64,000 nt of DNA from Actinomycetes bacterium (GTDB lineage: Bacteria; Actinomycetota; Acidimicrobiia; IMCC26256; JANYLB01): the NCBI GenBank assembly GCA_025363815.1, contig JANYLB010000036.1, positions 62,001 through 126,000 of the forward strand, read 5' to 3'. The translations under genes and the position numbers were made by a program. This document shows positions 1-8,051 of this stretch, in pieces; position 1 is the first letter of the stretch; each line of letters begins with the position of its first letter. The notes below the pieces were generated by a model. The model was not told the origin of the DNA, did not search any database, and saw only the letters and a program-made list of their open reading frames with translations.

Positions 1-1
1 G

Positions 2-403
2 TTCCAGCACTTTGGATTGCTCGGGAGCCTGACCGCGCTCGAGAACGTCGAGTTGGCGATGGCGGTTGCGTCTACACCCCGGCGGCAGCGTTCGGCCAGA
101 GCCCGCGAGCTGCTCGATGCCGTCGGGCTCTCCGCCCGGGCAGATCACCTTCCGTCGGCGCTCAGCGGTGGCGAGAGCCAACGGGTCGCGATCGCCCGGG
201 CGCTCGCCAATGCTCCTCGCCTGCTGCTCGCCGACGAACCGACCGGAAATCTCGACGACGAGTCGTCGGCGCTCGTGCTCGATCTCCTCGCGGCATCGGC
301 CGATGGTCACGGCTGCACCATCGTCGTCGCGACCCACGACGAAGCGGTTGCGGGGCGTTGGGATCGCCGTCTCGTGCTCGACGACGGCGTGCTCGGCTCT
401 TGA
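2..403 (+). CDS. ABC transporter ATP-binding protein (MacB/LolD type), 5' truncated
   Basis: C-terminal 133 residues of an ABC ATPase whose start lies before the window. The reading frame is open from base 2 and begins FQHFGLLGSLTALENVELAM, the Q-loop region of LolD/MacB ATPases. The signature motif LSGGESQRVAIARALA, Walker B (LLLADEPTGNLD) and the H-loop (VATHDE) follow in order. The Walker A motif is upstream and not visible. ATPases of this group power export or extraction of lipoproteins, peptides or small molecules together with an FtsX-fold permease, which is the next gene and overlaps this one at TTGA. Family certain, substrate unknown. Confidence 0.93.
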   Translation, partial: FQHFGLLGSLTALENVELAMAVASTPRRQRSARARELLDAVGLSARADHLPSALSGGESQRVAIARALANAPRLLLADEPTGNLDDESSALVLDLLAASADGHGCTIVVATHDEAVAGRWDRRLVLDDGVLGS

Positions 404-1752
404 ACTGGTCCGATGGGTTCGTGATGGCCGTCCGCAGCATCCGACGTCGTTTCGGTCGGACGGTGCTCACAGTTGCTGCGGTCGCGTTGGCCGCCGCGTT
501 GCTCACCTCGCTGCTGATCGCGGTGAGCTCAGCCCGGAGCCGGGTCTTCGACGCGGTCTCCAAGGGCGGTCCTCTCACCGGGATCCAGGTGTTCCCCGAC
601 ACCCCCGACTTCGGCCAGATTGACAGCGACGCCGCCAAGCTTGGAAGGCCCCGTCCGATCGATGACGCCGCACGTCGACGCATCGCCGCGCTACCCGGCG
701 TCAAGTCGGTCGTGGCCCTCATCAGCTCGAGCGTCTACATCGTCGCGCCGCCACCTCCCCAGCTGAAACGACCAAGCCGTCGCAACATCGCCCAGGTCGA
801 GCCGTTCCGAGGCATACTCAGCGGCGTCGACATGCGACGCGTCGGTGAGCTTCCGATCACCCTGCTCGCCGGCCATCTCCCGATGCCGGGGTCCTTGCAC
901 GAGATCGCGGTGACCGACTCGTACCTCCGGGCGGTCGGGCTGAAGGGCACCGACGCGAAGTCCGTTTTGGGGAGCGAGGTCGAGTTCGGAGCACCGAGAC
1001 TGTTCTCGGTCGACGGTCAGTCGACGGTACGCGGGCGCTGGACCAGGAGCACGGTCGTTGCGGTGGTCGCGGCCCAGGGCACGTCGGGGGAGCTCATCGG
1101 CTCGCTGTCACAGGTCCAGGCGGCTCGCGCGTGGACGGCGGCCAGCGACGTCGCGGGCGACCCCGAGGCGCAACGGTTCGCTGACCAACTGGGCGGCGGC
1201 TCGAAGTACAGCGCCTTGTTCGTCGTGACCAACGGCTTCGACAGCGTCGGTTCGACGCGGGCGGCTATCACCAAGATCGGGTTTTCGTCGAGCGCGCCCG
1301 AGAGCCTGATCGCCTCGGTCCGGCGCTACAGCCAGGTCGTCGAGATCGTCCTCACCGCGATCGGCCTGATCGCGTTGGGAATCGCGGCACTGGGAATCGC
1401 GAACGCGATGCTCGCCGCGGTGCGCGAACGGCGACGCGAGATCGGGGTTCTCAAGGCCATCGGAGCTAGAGATCGCGACGTTCGTCGGGTGTTCCTGGTC
1501 GAGGCGGGCCTCCTCGGCATCGCCGGTGGAGTCGTCGGTACTGGGTTCGGCTACGTGCTCGCCCGTATCGTCGGCCTCGCGGTGAACAACTACCTCAGAG
1601 GACAGGGTCTTGCCGGTGTGCACATAGGTTTTCCGGTCACGATCGTCGCCGCCGGCATCTTCGGTTCGGGGCTCCTCGCGCTGGTCGCAGGAACGGTTCC
1701 GGCGCAACGGGCAGCGCGACTTCCGGCGCGCCGGGCGATGGGCGACGGGTGA
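400..1752 (+). CDS. FtsX-like ABC transporter permease (MacB family)
   Basis: Predicted 450-residue membrane protein, partner of the upstream ATPase. One membrane segment lies near residues 20-43, followed by a large extracytoplasmic domain, then three segments near 313-338, 366-395 and 415-437, which is the FtsX/MacB topology. The cytoplasmic coupling motif (RERRREIGVLKAIGA) sits between segments 2 and 3. I chose the TTG at 400 because it overlaps the upstream TGA (TTGA) and gives the usual N-terminus (NWSDGFVMAVRSIRRR); ATG at 424 is the alternative but would cut into it. The downstream lipoprotein gene overlaps the stop codon (GTGA), so the three genes are one operon. Confidence 0.9.
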   Translation: MNWSDGFVMAVRSIRRRFGRTVLTVAAVALAAALLTSLLIAVSSARSRVFDAVSKGGPLTGIQVFPDTPDFGQIDSDAAKLGRPRPIDDAARRRIAALPGVKSVVALISSSVYIVAPPPPQLKRPSRRNIAQVEPFRGILSGVDMRRVGELPITLLAGHLPMPGSLHEIAVTDSYLRAVGLKGTDAKSVLGSEVEFGAPRLFSVDGQSTVRGRWTRSTVVAVVAAQGTSGELIGSLSQVQAARAWTAASDVAGDPEAQRFADQLGGGSKYSALFVVTNGFDSVGSTRAAITKIGFSSSAPESLIASVRRYSQVVEIVLTAIGLIALGIAALGIANAMLAAVRERRREIGVLKAIGARDRDVRRVFLVEAGLLGIAGGVVGTGFGYVLARIVGLAVNNYLRGQGLAGVHIGFPVTIVAAGIFGSGLLALVAGTVPAQRAARLPARRAMGDG

Positions 1753-2411
1753 GCATCCGCCGTTCGACAGCGATTCCTGTCGTCTGGTTGGCACTTGTGC
1801 TCTCGGTGGCGTTTGCCGGATGTGATCCCAGCCCTCACGCAGCACCGGTTCTACGGGGACGTGGCCGCCCGTCGCTCTACGTCGCGCTCGGCGGCGGCGA
1901 TGTGTACGGCGGCAGAACTGGTCTGACGAGCGCGTGGCCACAGATTCTGTTCCGGACCGCGCTGCCAATCACGACGACCTTCGTCAATCTGGCCGGTCGA
2001 CGCGAAGGTGTTGCCGATGTGCTCCGGGGGCAGGTCGGAGCAGCGCGGCTGCTCCGACCCGAGCTCGTGACCATCACCGTCGCCGACGACGCCGAGCGCG
2101 GGACGGCCCCGGCGGAGGTGGAAGCGGATCTCGACGCCGTCGTGCGGCGGTTGCGGATGGGGACGACGACTCGGGTGCTGATCGGGACCGTTCCGCCCGA
2201 CGCAGCCGCGCCCGAAGTGGTGGCCCGACTGAACGCAGTGGTCACCCGGGTCGCTCTGGGTGCGGGCGCGACGGTCGTGGATCTCGCCGGGGTACAGGCA
2301 ACGGATCCGACGGTCCGGGGGCGTCAGATCGCGGCCGCATTCGCCGCGAGGCTCTGGGTGGGTCGATCTGGAAGTTTGGTCACACCGGGCGGGTTCGCCG
2401 CACAGCGATGA
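1749..2411 (+). CDS. Putative lipoprotein with degenerate SGNH-hydrolase-like fold
   Basis: 220 residues beginning at a GTG that overlaps the permease stop. The N-terminus is a lipoprotein signal (RR, hydrophobic core, then AFAGC with Cys25 as lipidation site). The rest resembles the SGNH/GDSL esterase layout: a first strand YVALGGGD where active members have GDS, and a later VTITVADDAE where active members have a GxND block. The nucleophile Ser and the oxyanion Asn appear to be missing, so it may be non-catalytic, for example a substrate-binding partner of the ABC exporter. The fold assignment is a by-eye pattern match and uncertain. Its 3' end overlaps the convergent gene by 32 nt. Confidence 0.55.
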   Translation: MSIRRSTAIPVVWLALVLSVAFAGCDPSPHAAPVLRGRGRPSLYVALGGGDVYGGRTGLTSAWPQILFRTALPITTTFVNLAGRREGVADVLRGQVGAARLLRPELVTITVADDAERGTAPAEVEADLDAVVRRLRMGTTTRVLIGTVPPDAAAPEVVARLNAVVTRVALGAGATVVDLAGVQATDPTVRGRQIAAAFAARLWVGRSGSLVTPGGFAAQR

Positions 2412-2823
2412 CCGCTAGCCACACGAGCACGAGAGCCCAGATGACACCGACCACGGTGGCTACCGCGGTCGAGTAGTCGAGTGGTTGGACCGTGCCGTTG
2501 CCGATGGCGGTCACCCGCCCGTACCCGTGCAGTGGCGCCCAACCGACCGCGACCACGATCGCGGTTGCCATCAGGCCGGCCTGCACCGGCCCGCGCCACG
2601 GGCGGGACAGGAGCCGGACGACAACGACACCGACAAGCGCGACCAGGGGCGCGATCACGAGGTCGTGGAGGAGGTCGGCACCGATGAACCATTTCGCGAA
2701 CTCGACGGGTTGGGTGGCGCCCGCGTTGATGAAAATACCGCGCAGACCGAAGACCATGATCCCGATGCCCACCACTGCGCCGATCCAGAACGCGACACCA
2801 CTCGGGGCTTCGTCGCGGCTCAC
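2380..2823 (-). CDS. Small integral membrane protein
   Basis: 147 residues with about four hydrophobic helices. I recognise no family domain. The start is the GTG at 2823, which overlaps the TGA of the upstream molybdopterin oxidoreductase (GTGA); the longer upstream frame is antisense to that gene and has no membrane character. As the last gene of the 5887-2380 operon it may anchor or serve as electron partner for the oxidoreductase, but that is inference from position only. The C-terminus RRTRPV is basic, consistent with a cytoplasmic end. Confidence 0.7.
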   Translation of the reverse strand: MSRDEAPSGVAFWIGAVVGIGIMVFGLRGIFINAGATQPVEFAKWFIGADLLHDLVIAPLVALVGVVVVRLLSRPWRGPVQAGLMATAIVVAVGWAPLHGYGRVTAIGNGTVQPLDYSTAVATVVGVIWALVLVWLAVIAVRRTRPV

Positions 2824-3986
2824 TGGACGACCAACCGTGTGACCCACTTCGTCTGCATGACCCCGGGGCGGTTCGGTCCGATGAGCCGGAGCGGGTAACC
2901 ATGGTCGAGCGCGAGCGGCTCGCCGTTCACGAGCAACGCGAGCAGGGTGTCGGGGTCGTGAGCCTGCCAGGGATTCAGGTCCGACGTGCGATAGCTCCGA
3001 TGTTGCTGAAGCGACTCGACGCGCACCTCGGCGTCGGGTGACGCGCCAGCCATCGCGAGCAGATCGCGTACTCGCACGCCGGTCCACCGCTGCGTCGTGC
3101 TCCATCCCTCGACACACGCGATCGGGAGCACGGCCGAGTGCTGGCGTAGCGCCCGGAGCTCGTCGAGACCTAATGAGAGCTCGTTGCGAACCCGACCCGT
3201 CACCGTGAGCCGATAGTCGCTCGCCTGCGATGTCTCGACCACGCCCGCGGTTCTTGCGGTGCGGTTCACCGGGAACCCCTGCGGTCCGACGTCGGGTCGT
3301 CGAGGCGCGAGGAGCGCGAGCTTGCGGAGCGGTGCGAATGTCTGGCCGACCGTGAACAGCGTGAGCAGCGCGCTGGTGCCGAAGACCGTGGCCAGGAACC
3401 GCCGTCTGTCAACGGCGTCGACCGCGTCGACCGCGCTCGGGACCGCGCTCGCCGATACCTTCCGGCTCAGGACCCGGCGGGTGGTCGTGAACTTGGCTCC
3501 GATGTGGACGACAAGCGCGCCCATCGTTAGCCAGGCCGCCCAGTAGTGCGTAACCGGGAAGTTGAATTGCCACGGGTACCAGAGGTTGATGTTCGCCAGT
3601 CCGGTGAAGAGCATGAACAAGCCACCACCGATGAGCGGCAGCAGGCTGATGCGGGCGATGAGGTGTGCCGCACTCTCGAACGGTGGCCACGAGAACAATT
3701 TCGGGTAGACGGTCCAGAGCTTCGCGGCCAGCAACGGAATCGACGCGATGCCGGTCGCGACGTGCAGGCCCTGCGTCACCCGATAGAGCCCCGCGGGACG
3801 TGACGGCAACTCAAACCAGCTAGGCGGGTTTTGAGCGAGATGGGAGTAGAGGCCGGTTGCGAAGCACACCGTGAACGTGATCCCGAGCGCGCACCCCAGG
3901 ATCGCGGCGACCTGTTCGTCGTGCAGCTTGCTCGGGAAGCTGTTCTCCCGGAACGGCCGTCGGTCGAGAACCGAAGGCCAGTTCAC
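2820..3986 (-). CDS. Molybdopterin-dependent oxidoreductase with N-terminal cytochrome-b-like membrane domain
   Basis: 388 residues in two parts. Residues about 1-215 carry several hydrophobic helices with spaced histidines (LYSH, QGLHVATG, THYWAAW, VVHIGAK), like b561/YedZ-type haem proteins. Residues about 235-388 are an oxidoreductase molybdopterin-binding domain of the sulfite oxidase/YedY superfamily: IACVEGWS with Cys291 as presumed Mo ligand, then WTGVRVRDLL and a C-terminal NRPGVMQTKWVT. A single polypeptide thus combines membrane electron carrier and Mo catalytic domain. GTG start at 3986. The substrate is unknown; YedY relatives reduce methionine sulfoxide or other oxidised groups. 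Downstream gene overlaps by 4 nt. Confidence 0.88.
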   Translation of the reverse strand: MNWPSVLDRRPFRENSFPSKLHDEQVAAILGCALGITFTVCFATGLYSHLAQNPPSWFELPSRPAGLYRVTQGLHVATGIASIPLLAAKLWTVYPKLFSWPPFESAAHLIARISLLPLIGGGLFMLFTGLANINLWYPWQFNFPVTHYWAAWLTMGALVVHIGAKFTTTRRVLSRKVSASAVPSAVDAVDAVDRRRFLATVFGTSALLTLFTVGQTFAPLRKLALLAPRRPDVGPQGFPVNRTARTAGVVETSQASDYRLTVTGRVRNELSLGLDELRALRQHSAVLPIACVEGWSTTQRWTGVRVRDLLAMAGASPDAEVRVESLQQHRSYRTSDLNPWQAHDPDTLLALLVNGEPLALDHGYPLRLIGPNRPGVMQTKWVTRLVVQ

Positions 3987-4016
3987 CGGGTCAGCCAGCT
4001 CACCGGGTCAGCCAGG
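3983..4016. repeat. 17-bp tandem duplication at a gene junction
   Basis: Two adjacent copies of a 17-bp unit beginning tcaccgggtcagccag (3983-3999 and 4000-4016, differing only at the last base). Copy one carries the GTG start of the molybdopterin oxidoreductase (complement of 3984-3986); copy two carries the TGA stop of the methyltransferase (complement of 4000-4002). Collapsing the duplication would restore a 4-nt GTGA overlap like the other junctions of this operon. Confidence 0.9.
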
Positions 4017-4578
4017 CGAACGGCCGCCCGCCGTCGTACCAGGTCTCGACTACGCGAAGGCCGGCTCCGCGCGCATGATCATCGAGGCCTTCGATGCCGA
4101 CGTGGGCCCACGAGAACCAAGGCCCGACGTGGTCGTCGGCCTCGAAGCGGACCTGTTCGACGTCGATCGTGCCGTCGGTCACGAGCTCGACGAGGAGCCG
4201 GCCGGCGGGCCGGAGCAGCGACGCGACGCGATGCAGCAAGGTGACCGGGCAACCCCCGATACCGATGTTGCCATCGAGCAGTAGCGCCGTTCCCCAACGC
4301 CCCGCGCCGGGAACGCGATCGAAGATCGACCGCTGGAGCACCGGCGCGCCACGTCGACGGGCCAGCTCGATCGCGGGCGGCGAGATGTCGATGCCGAGCG
4401 CGACGACTCCTGCGTGAGCGAGCGCGAGGACATGTCGGCCGGGTCCGCACCCGACGTCGAGCACCGGCCCGTCGACGCGCTCGAGGAGACGTTCATCGGA
4501 GGGTGAAGGCGCTTCTATCCATCGGTGAGCGGGAAGCGGGAGCACCCGTCCGGAGATGCTGCGGAGGCAGGTGGTCAC
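4000..4578 (-). CDS. Class I SAM-dependent methyltransferase
   Basis: 192 residues with the Rossmann-type SAM motif I (VLDVGCGPGRHVLAL), a motif II acidic region (GIDISPPAIELARRRG) and a later strand LLRPAGRLLVELV. The protein is compact and lacks an obvious substrate domain, so the methyl acceptor cannot be read. GTG start at 4578 overlaps the DUF2064 gene stop (GTGA), so translation is probably coupled. The neighbours, a nucleotide-sugar-like transferase, a GT2 and a membrane Mo enzyme, suggest modification of an envelope or lipid-linked glycan, which is inference. Confidence 0.85.
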   Translation of the reverse strand: MTTCLRSISGRVLPLPAHRWIEAPSPSDERLLERVDGPVLDVGCGPGRHVLALAHAGVVALGIDISPPAIELARRRGAPVLQRSIFDRVPGAGRWGTALLLDGNIGIGGCPVTLLHRVASLLRPAGRLLVELVTDGTIDVEQVRFEADDHVGPWFSWAHVGIEGLDDHARGAGLRVVETWYDGGRPFAWLTR

Positions 4579-5252
4579 GGCGCGCCCACCGCGTCGACAA
4601 GCTGTTTACCCTTGTTCGTGAGTTGCTGGTCGACCGCGGAGAACGCAACTGCGAAGCGCGATCCGGGGGCGGCTTCGGCCACGATCCGGGCATCGGCGAA
4701 CGTGTCGACGTCGCGCAGCTTGGGCAGCAGCTGCGGAATCGATCCGAGCGCGCAGAGCCGAGCCCTCTGGTGCGCACCGGTGCTCACCGTGCTCATGGGG
4801 ATCCCGATGAATGCCTCGGGGTCGGCGCGACGAAGCCCGATCGCCCACCATCCTCCGTCGACCGAGAGCCCGAGCACCGCTCCGTTTGGCCAGCGGAGCA
4901 GCTCTCGTGACGCGTGCTCGAGCATCTCGGGTGTTACTTGCGGTGTGTCCATCCCGATGAGCAACGCGGGCGGGTCGATGGTGGAAAACGCGTGCGCGAG
5001 CCGTGCATCGAGCCCACCCTCGGATTGAGGCACGACATCGAAGCCGTCGGGAAGCCACGGTCCGACGGCACCGTCGAGTGCGAGGACCCGTCGAGCGGCA
5101 GGTGTTGCCGCGACCGCCTCCAGGGTGTCGCGCAACGCTGCCTCCGCGAGCTTCGCCGCCTGCTCCGGTGTACATGGCGGGCACAAGCGTGTCTTGACTC
5201 GGCCCGCGACCGGCGCCTTCGCGATGACGATCAGCGTGACTCCGGCATTCAT
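4575..5252 (-). CDS. DUF2064 / TIGR04282-type glycosyltransferase-like protein
   Basis: 225 residues with the N-terminal strand VTLIVIAKAPVAGRVKTRLC, typical of the DUF2064 (TIGR04282) family with a nucleotide-diphospho-sugar transferase fold. A central LIGMDTPQVTPEML carries the aspartate that corresponds to a metal-binding site in related folds, and LSVDGGWWAIGLR is the family's conserved DGGxW(Y) block. The ATG at 5252 overlaps the GT2 stop (ATGA). The longer open frame upstream is antisense to the GT2 gene and was discarded. Members are often next to a GT2 gene, as here; the reaction is not established. Confidence 0.88.
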   Translation of the reverse strand: MNAGVTLIVIAKAPVAGRVKTRLCPPCTPEQAAKLAEAALRDTLEAVAATPAARRVLALDGAVGPWLPDGFDVVPQSEGGLDARLAHAFSTIDPPALLIGMDTPQVTPEMLEHASRELLRWPNGAVLGLSVDGGWWAIGLRRADPEAFIGIPMSTVSTGAHQRARLCALGSIPQLLPKLRDVDTFADARIVAEAAPGSRFAVAFSAVDQQLTNKGKQLVDAVGAP

Positions 5253-5887
5253 CGCAACAACCTCGTCATGTCTCGTACGGCCTGCGCCGTGCCGGTGACC
5301 GTTCCGGTTACCTTGGACCGGCCAATGCGGGGCGCGTAGGCGACCGGCACCTCTCCGATCCGCCAACCCTCGGCGTGGGCGCGCAGCACCATCTCCAGAG
5401 GCCACCCAAAGCGGCGATCGCGAAGACCGAGGTCGAGGAGATCGACGCGTCGGGCCGCGCGCATCGGGCCGAGATCGTGAAGGCGGATGCCGGTACGCCT
5501 TCGCAGCTCCCACGCGAGCACCGTGTTGGCGAAGCGGGCATGGATCGGCCACGAGCGCGAGGCGCTGCGGGCACCGAGCACAAGATCGGCATCTCCCTCG
5601 ACCAACCGACTGGCCACGCGTGGCAAGTCATCACCCGAAAACGATCCGTCGCAATCCATGAAGCAGATGACGTCGGCGGTCGCGGCATTCAACCCCGCCC
5701 AGCACGCGGCACCGAAGCCCCGTAGCGGTTCGACGACCACAAGCGCGCCGTGTTCGCGCGCGATCGATGCCGAACCGTCGGTCGAGCCGTTGTCGACGAC
5801 TATCGGACGGAATCCCGCCGGCAAAGTTCCGAGAACACTTGGAATCGCGCCGGCTTCGTCGAGCACAGGAAGGATCACGTCGATCAC
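5249..5887 (-). CDS. Family 2 glycosyltransferase (dolichyl-phosphate-mannose synthase-like)
   Basis: 212 residues, GTG start at 5887. GT-A features are visible: VILPVLDEAGAIPSVL at the N-terminus, IVVDNGSTDGS, and the metal-binding acidic motif ICFMDCDGSFSGDDL. There is no membrane domain, so it is a soluble or peripheral GT2 that probably uses a nucleotide sugar and a lipid-linked acceptor. It is the first gene of a five-gene minus-strand operon and is divergent from a two-component system; the 182-nt gap 5888-6069 must hold both promoters. Product family firm, donor and acceptor unknown. Confidence 0.88.
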   Translation of the reverse strand: MIDVILPVLDEAGAIPSVLGTLPAGFRPIVVDNGSTDGSASIAREHGALVVVEPLRGFGAACWAGLNAATADVICFMDCDGSFSGDDLPRVASRLVEGDADLVLGARSASRSWPIHARFANTVLAWELRRRTGIRLHDLGPMRAARRVDLLDLGLRDRRFGWPLEMVLRAHAEGWRIGEVPVAYAPRIGRSKVTGTVTGTAQAVRDMTRLLR

Positions 5888-6069
5888 GTTGTCGACCGTA
5901 CCGGTGTTTCCGTGGGTCCGAACCTGTTCCTGTGCTTACGATTCGCGAAACTCCCGACGCTGGCGCGCGCGGCCTGCCGAGCTCGTCGGTACGCTCACCT
6001 CGTGACCACGACCATCACGAGAGGCATGGGCGCGAGCGGGCTGCGCACCGAACTGGCGGTACGGTCTCC

Positions 6070-6801
6070 ATGGTGACGGATCCCTTGGAGACCGGCCCGG
6101 TCGTGACCGGCGCGCCTGCACATGTGCTCGTGGTCGAAGACGATCACACGGTGAGCGAGATCGTCGTGCGGTACCTAGAACGCGAAGGTCTGACCGTCGA
6201 CGCAGTGTTCGACGGGCAGACCGCCCTCGACCACGCCGCAATCCGATGGCCGGATCTCGTCGTGCTCGATCTGATGTTGCCCGGCATAGATGGGCTAGAG
6301 GTGTGCCGACGCCTCCGGGCCGACGCACCCGTACCGGTGATCATGCTCACCGCGAAGGGCGATGAAGACGACCGGGTGATGGGGCTGGAGCTCGGCGCCG
6401 ACGACTACATAGCGAAGCCGTTCTCGCCTAGGGAGCTCACTGCTCGTGTCAAAGCGGTACTACGGCGGGCATCGGGAACGGTGAGCGCGAGCGACGCTTT
6501 GCCAGAGATCATTCAAGCCGGCGATGTGCTCATCGAGGTCGCCGCCCACGAGGTACACCGCGATGGAGAGCTCGTCACTCTGACGGCACGGGAGTTCGAT
6601 CTGCTTGTCTTTCTCGCGTCGCAGCCGAGACACGCGTTCCGACGTGAGGATCTGCTCGAGCGCGTCTGGGGATACAGCTACGGCGACACTGCCACCGTGA
6701 CCGTCCACGTGCGGCGCCTGCGCGAGAAGCTCGAGGTCGATCCCGCCACTCCGGTGCACCTGCATACGGTCTGGGGGGTTGGATATCGGTGGGACCCGTG
6801 A
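6070..6801 (+). CDS. OmpR/PhoB-family response regulator
   Basis: 243 residues. Receiver domain at about 17-130 with acidic pair (VVEDD), phosphoacceptor Asp67 in VVLDLMLPG and Lys116 in YIAKPFSP; C-terminal winged helix with LTAREFDLLVFLA and VTVHVRRLREKLE. The start is the ATG at 6070; upstream codons in the same frame are not receiver-like. The histidine kinase follows with a 4-nt overlap. Because the system is divergent from the GT2-to-molybdopterin operon and co-directional with an NAD-epimerase, it is a good candidate regulator of both sides, which is inference. Confidence 0.93.
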   Translation: MVTDPLETGPVVTGAPAHVLVVEDDHTVSEIVVRYLEREGLTVDAVFDGQTALDHAAIRWPDLVVLDLMLPGIDGLEVCRRLRADAPVPVIMLTAKGDEDDRVMGLELGADDYIAKPFSPRELTARVKAVLRRASGTVSASDALPEIIQAGDVLIEVAAHEVHRDGELVTLTAREFDLLVFLASQPRHAFRREDLLERVWGYSYGDTATVTVHVRRLREKLEVDPATPVHLHTVWGVGYRWDP

Positions 6802-8051
6802 ACCGGCCCCGATCCTGGGTCGCGCCGATATCAGTGTCGGTGATAGGTGCGGCGGCTTGCATCGCCGCGACCGTGGCCGCATCTATGAGCACGCGCGACG
6901 CGTTCGAGTTGGTCGCCCTCGCCGGTGGGACCGCGCTCATCGCGGTAGTAGCAGGCGCCATCGCACTCAGCGCGTTGCGAACTCGTGGGCTCGGCGCGCA
7001 GATCGTGGCGCTCACCCTCACGACGATTATCGCGTTGATGGTCGGGTCGCTGGTCGCGGCGCGGGCGATGTTCATCTCGGAGCACGATCTCGCGGTGCTC
7101 GTGGTCGTGTTGCTGGCGGCCGGAACGGTCGGTGTGGTTGGTTCGCTCGTCCTCGGCGCGCGTATCGGCGCGGCGAGCTTGTCACTGGTCGACGTCGCCC
7201 GCCGGATCGGCGACGACAGCTTGGCGCCGACCTCAGCCGCGGTCGGCGTTCCCCACGAGCTTGCCCGGCTGGGAGAGGAGCTCGCGGCTATGGAGGCGCG
7301 CCTCGCGCGGGCCCGTCGTCGGGAGCAGGCGCTCGAGGCTTCGCGACGGGAGCTGGTGGCGTGGGTCTCCCACGACCTGCGAACCCCACTCGCCGGGATG
7401 CGGGCCATCGTTGAAGCGCTCGAAGACGGGGTTGTCGGCGATCCTGAAACGGTCGCCCGCTACTACAGGACCCTGCGGGAGCAGGCCGACCACCTAACTG
7501 CACTGATTGATGATCTCTTCGAGCTAAGCCGCACCCAGGCCGGAGCACTCCGGCTGCAGTTCGCCCGGATCTCGTTGAGCGACCTGGTGTCCGACGCGCT
7601 CGCGGGCTCTGCGCCGGTCGCCGCGGCCAAGGGCGTGCGCTTGGAAGGTCGTGTCGTCGGCCCGCCACCCGAGGTTGAAGCGTCGCCGCCGGAGGTGCTG
7701 CGGGTCCTGCGCAACCTCCTGGAGAACGCGATCCGTCACACTCCGAGCGATGGCAGTGTCGTGGTAGAGGCCGGTGTCGACGGCGACGCGCCCGACTGTG
7801 TCTACGTGTCGGTACGTGACACTGGCGGCGGTGTTCCTGAAGCCGATCTCGACCGGATCTTTGAGGTCGCGTTCCAGGCCGACAGGGCCCGAACTCCCGG
7901 CGGCGGTGCCGGGCTCGGGCTCGCGATTGCCAAGGGATTCGTAGAGGCCCACGATGGCGAGCTGACTGTGTGCAACGAGAACGGCGGAGCGCGCTTCACG
8001 CTGAGGCTTCCACGCGAGCGAGCGGGGGTCTCTCGGGAGCTAACGGAATGA
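6798..8051 (+). CDS. Sensor histidine kinase
   Basis: 417 residues from a GTG at 6798 that overlaps the response-regulator stop (GTGA); a GTG at 6789 is an alternative. About four hydrophobic segments lie in the first 120 residues with very short loops, so there is no large extracellular sensor and the input is probably sensed in or at the membrane. A HAMP-like linker is followed by the H-box WVSHDLRTP (His192), N-box NLLENAIRH, G1 DTGGGVP and G2 GGAGLGLAIAKG. All catalytic boxes look intact. Its stop overlaps the next gene (ATGA). Confidence 0.92.
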   Translation: MNRPRSWVAPISVSVIGAAACIAATVAASMSTRDAFELVALAGGTALIAVVAGAIALSALRTRGLGAQIVALTLTTIIALMVGSLVAARAMFISEHDLAVLVVVLLAAGTVGVVGSLVLGARIGAASLSLVDVARRIGDDSLAPTSAAVGVPHELARLGEELAAMEARLARARRREQALEASRRELVAWVSHDLRTPLAGMRAIVEALEDGVVGDPETVARYYRTLREQADHLTALIDDLFELSRTQAGALRLQFARISLSDLVSDALAGSAPVAAAKGVRLEGRVVGPPPEVEASPPEVLRVLRNLLENAIRHTPSDGSVVVEAGVDGDAPDCVYVSVRDTGGGVPEADLDRIFEVAFQADRARTPGGGAGLGLAIAKGFVEAHDGELTVCNENGGARFTLRLPRERAGVSRELTE

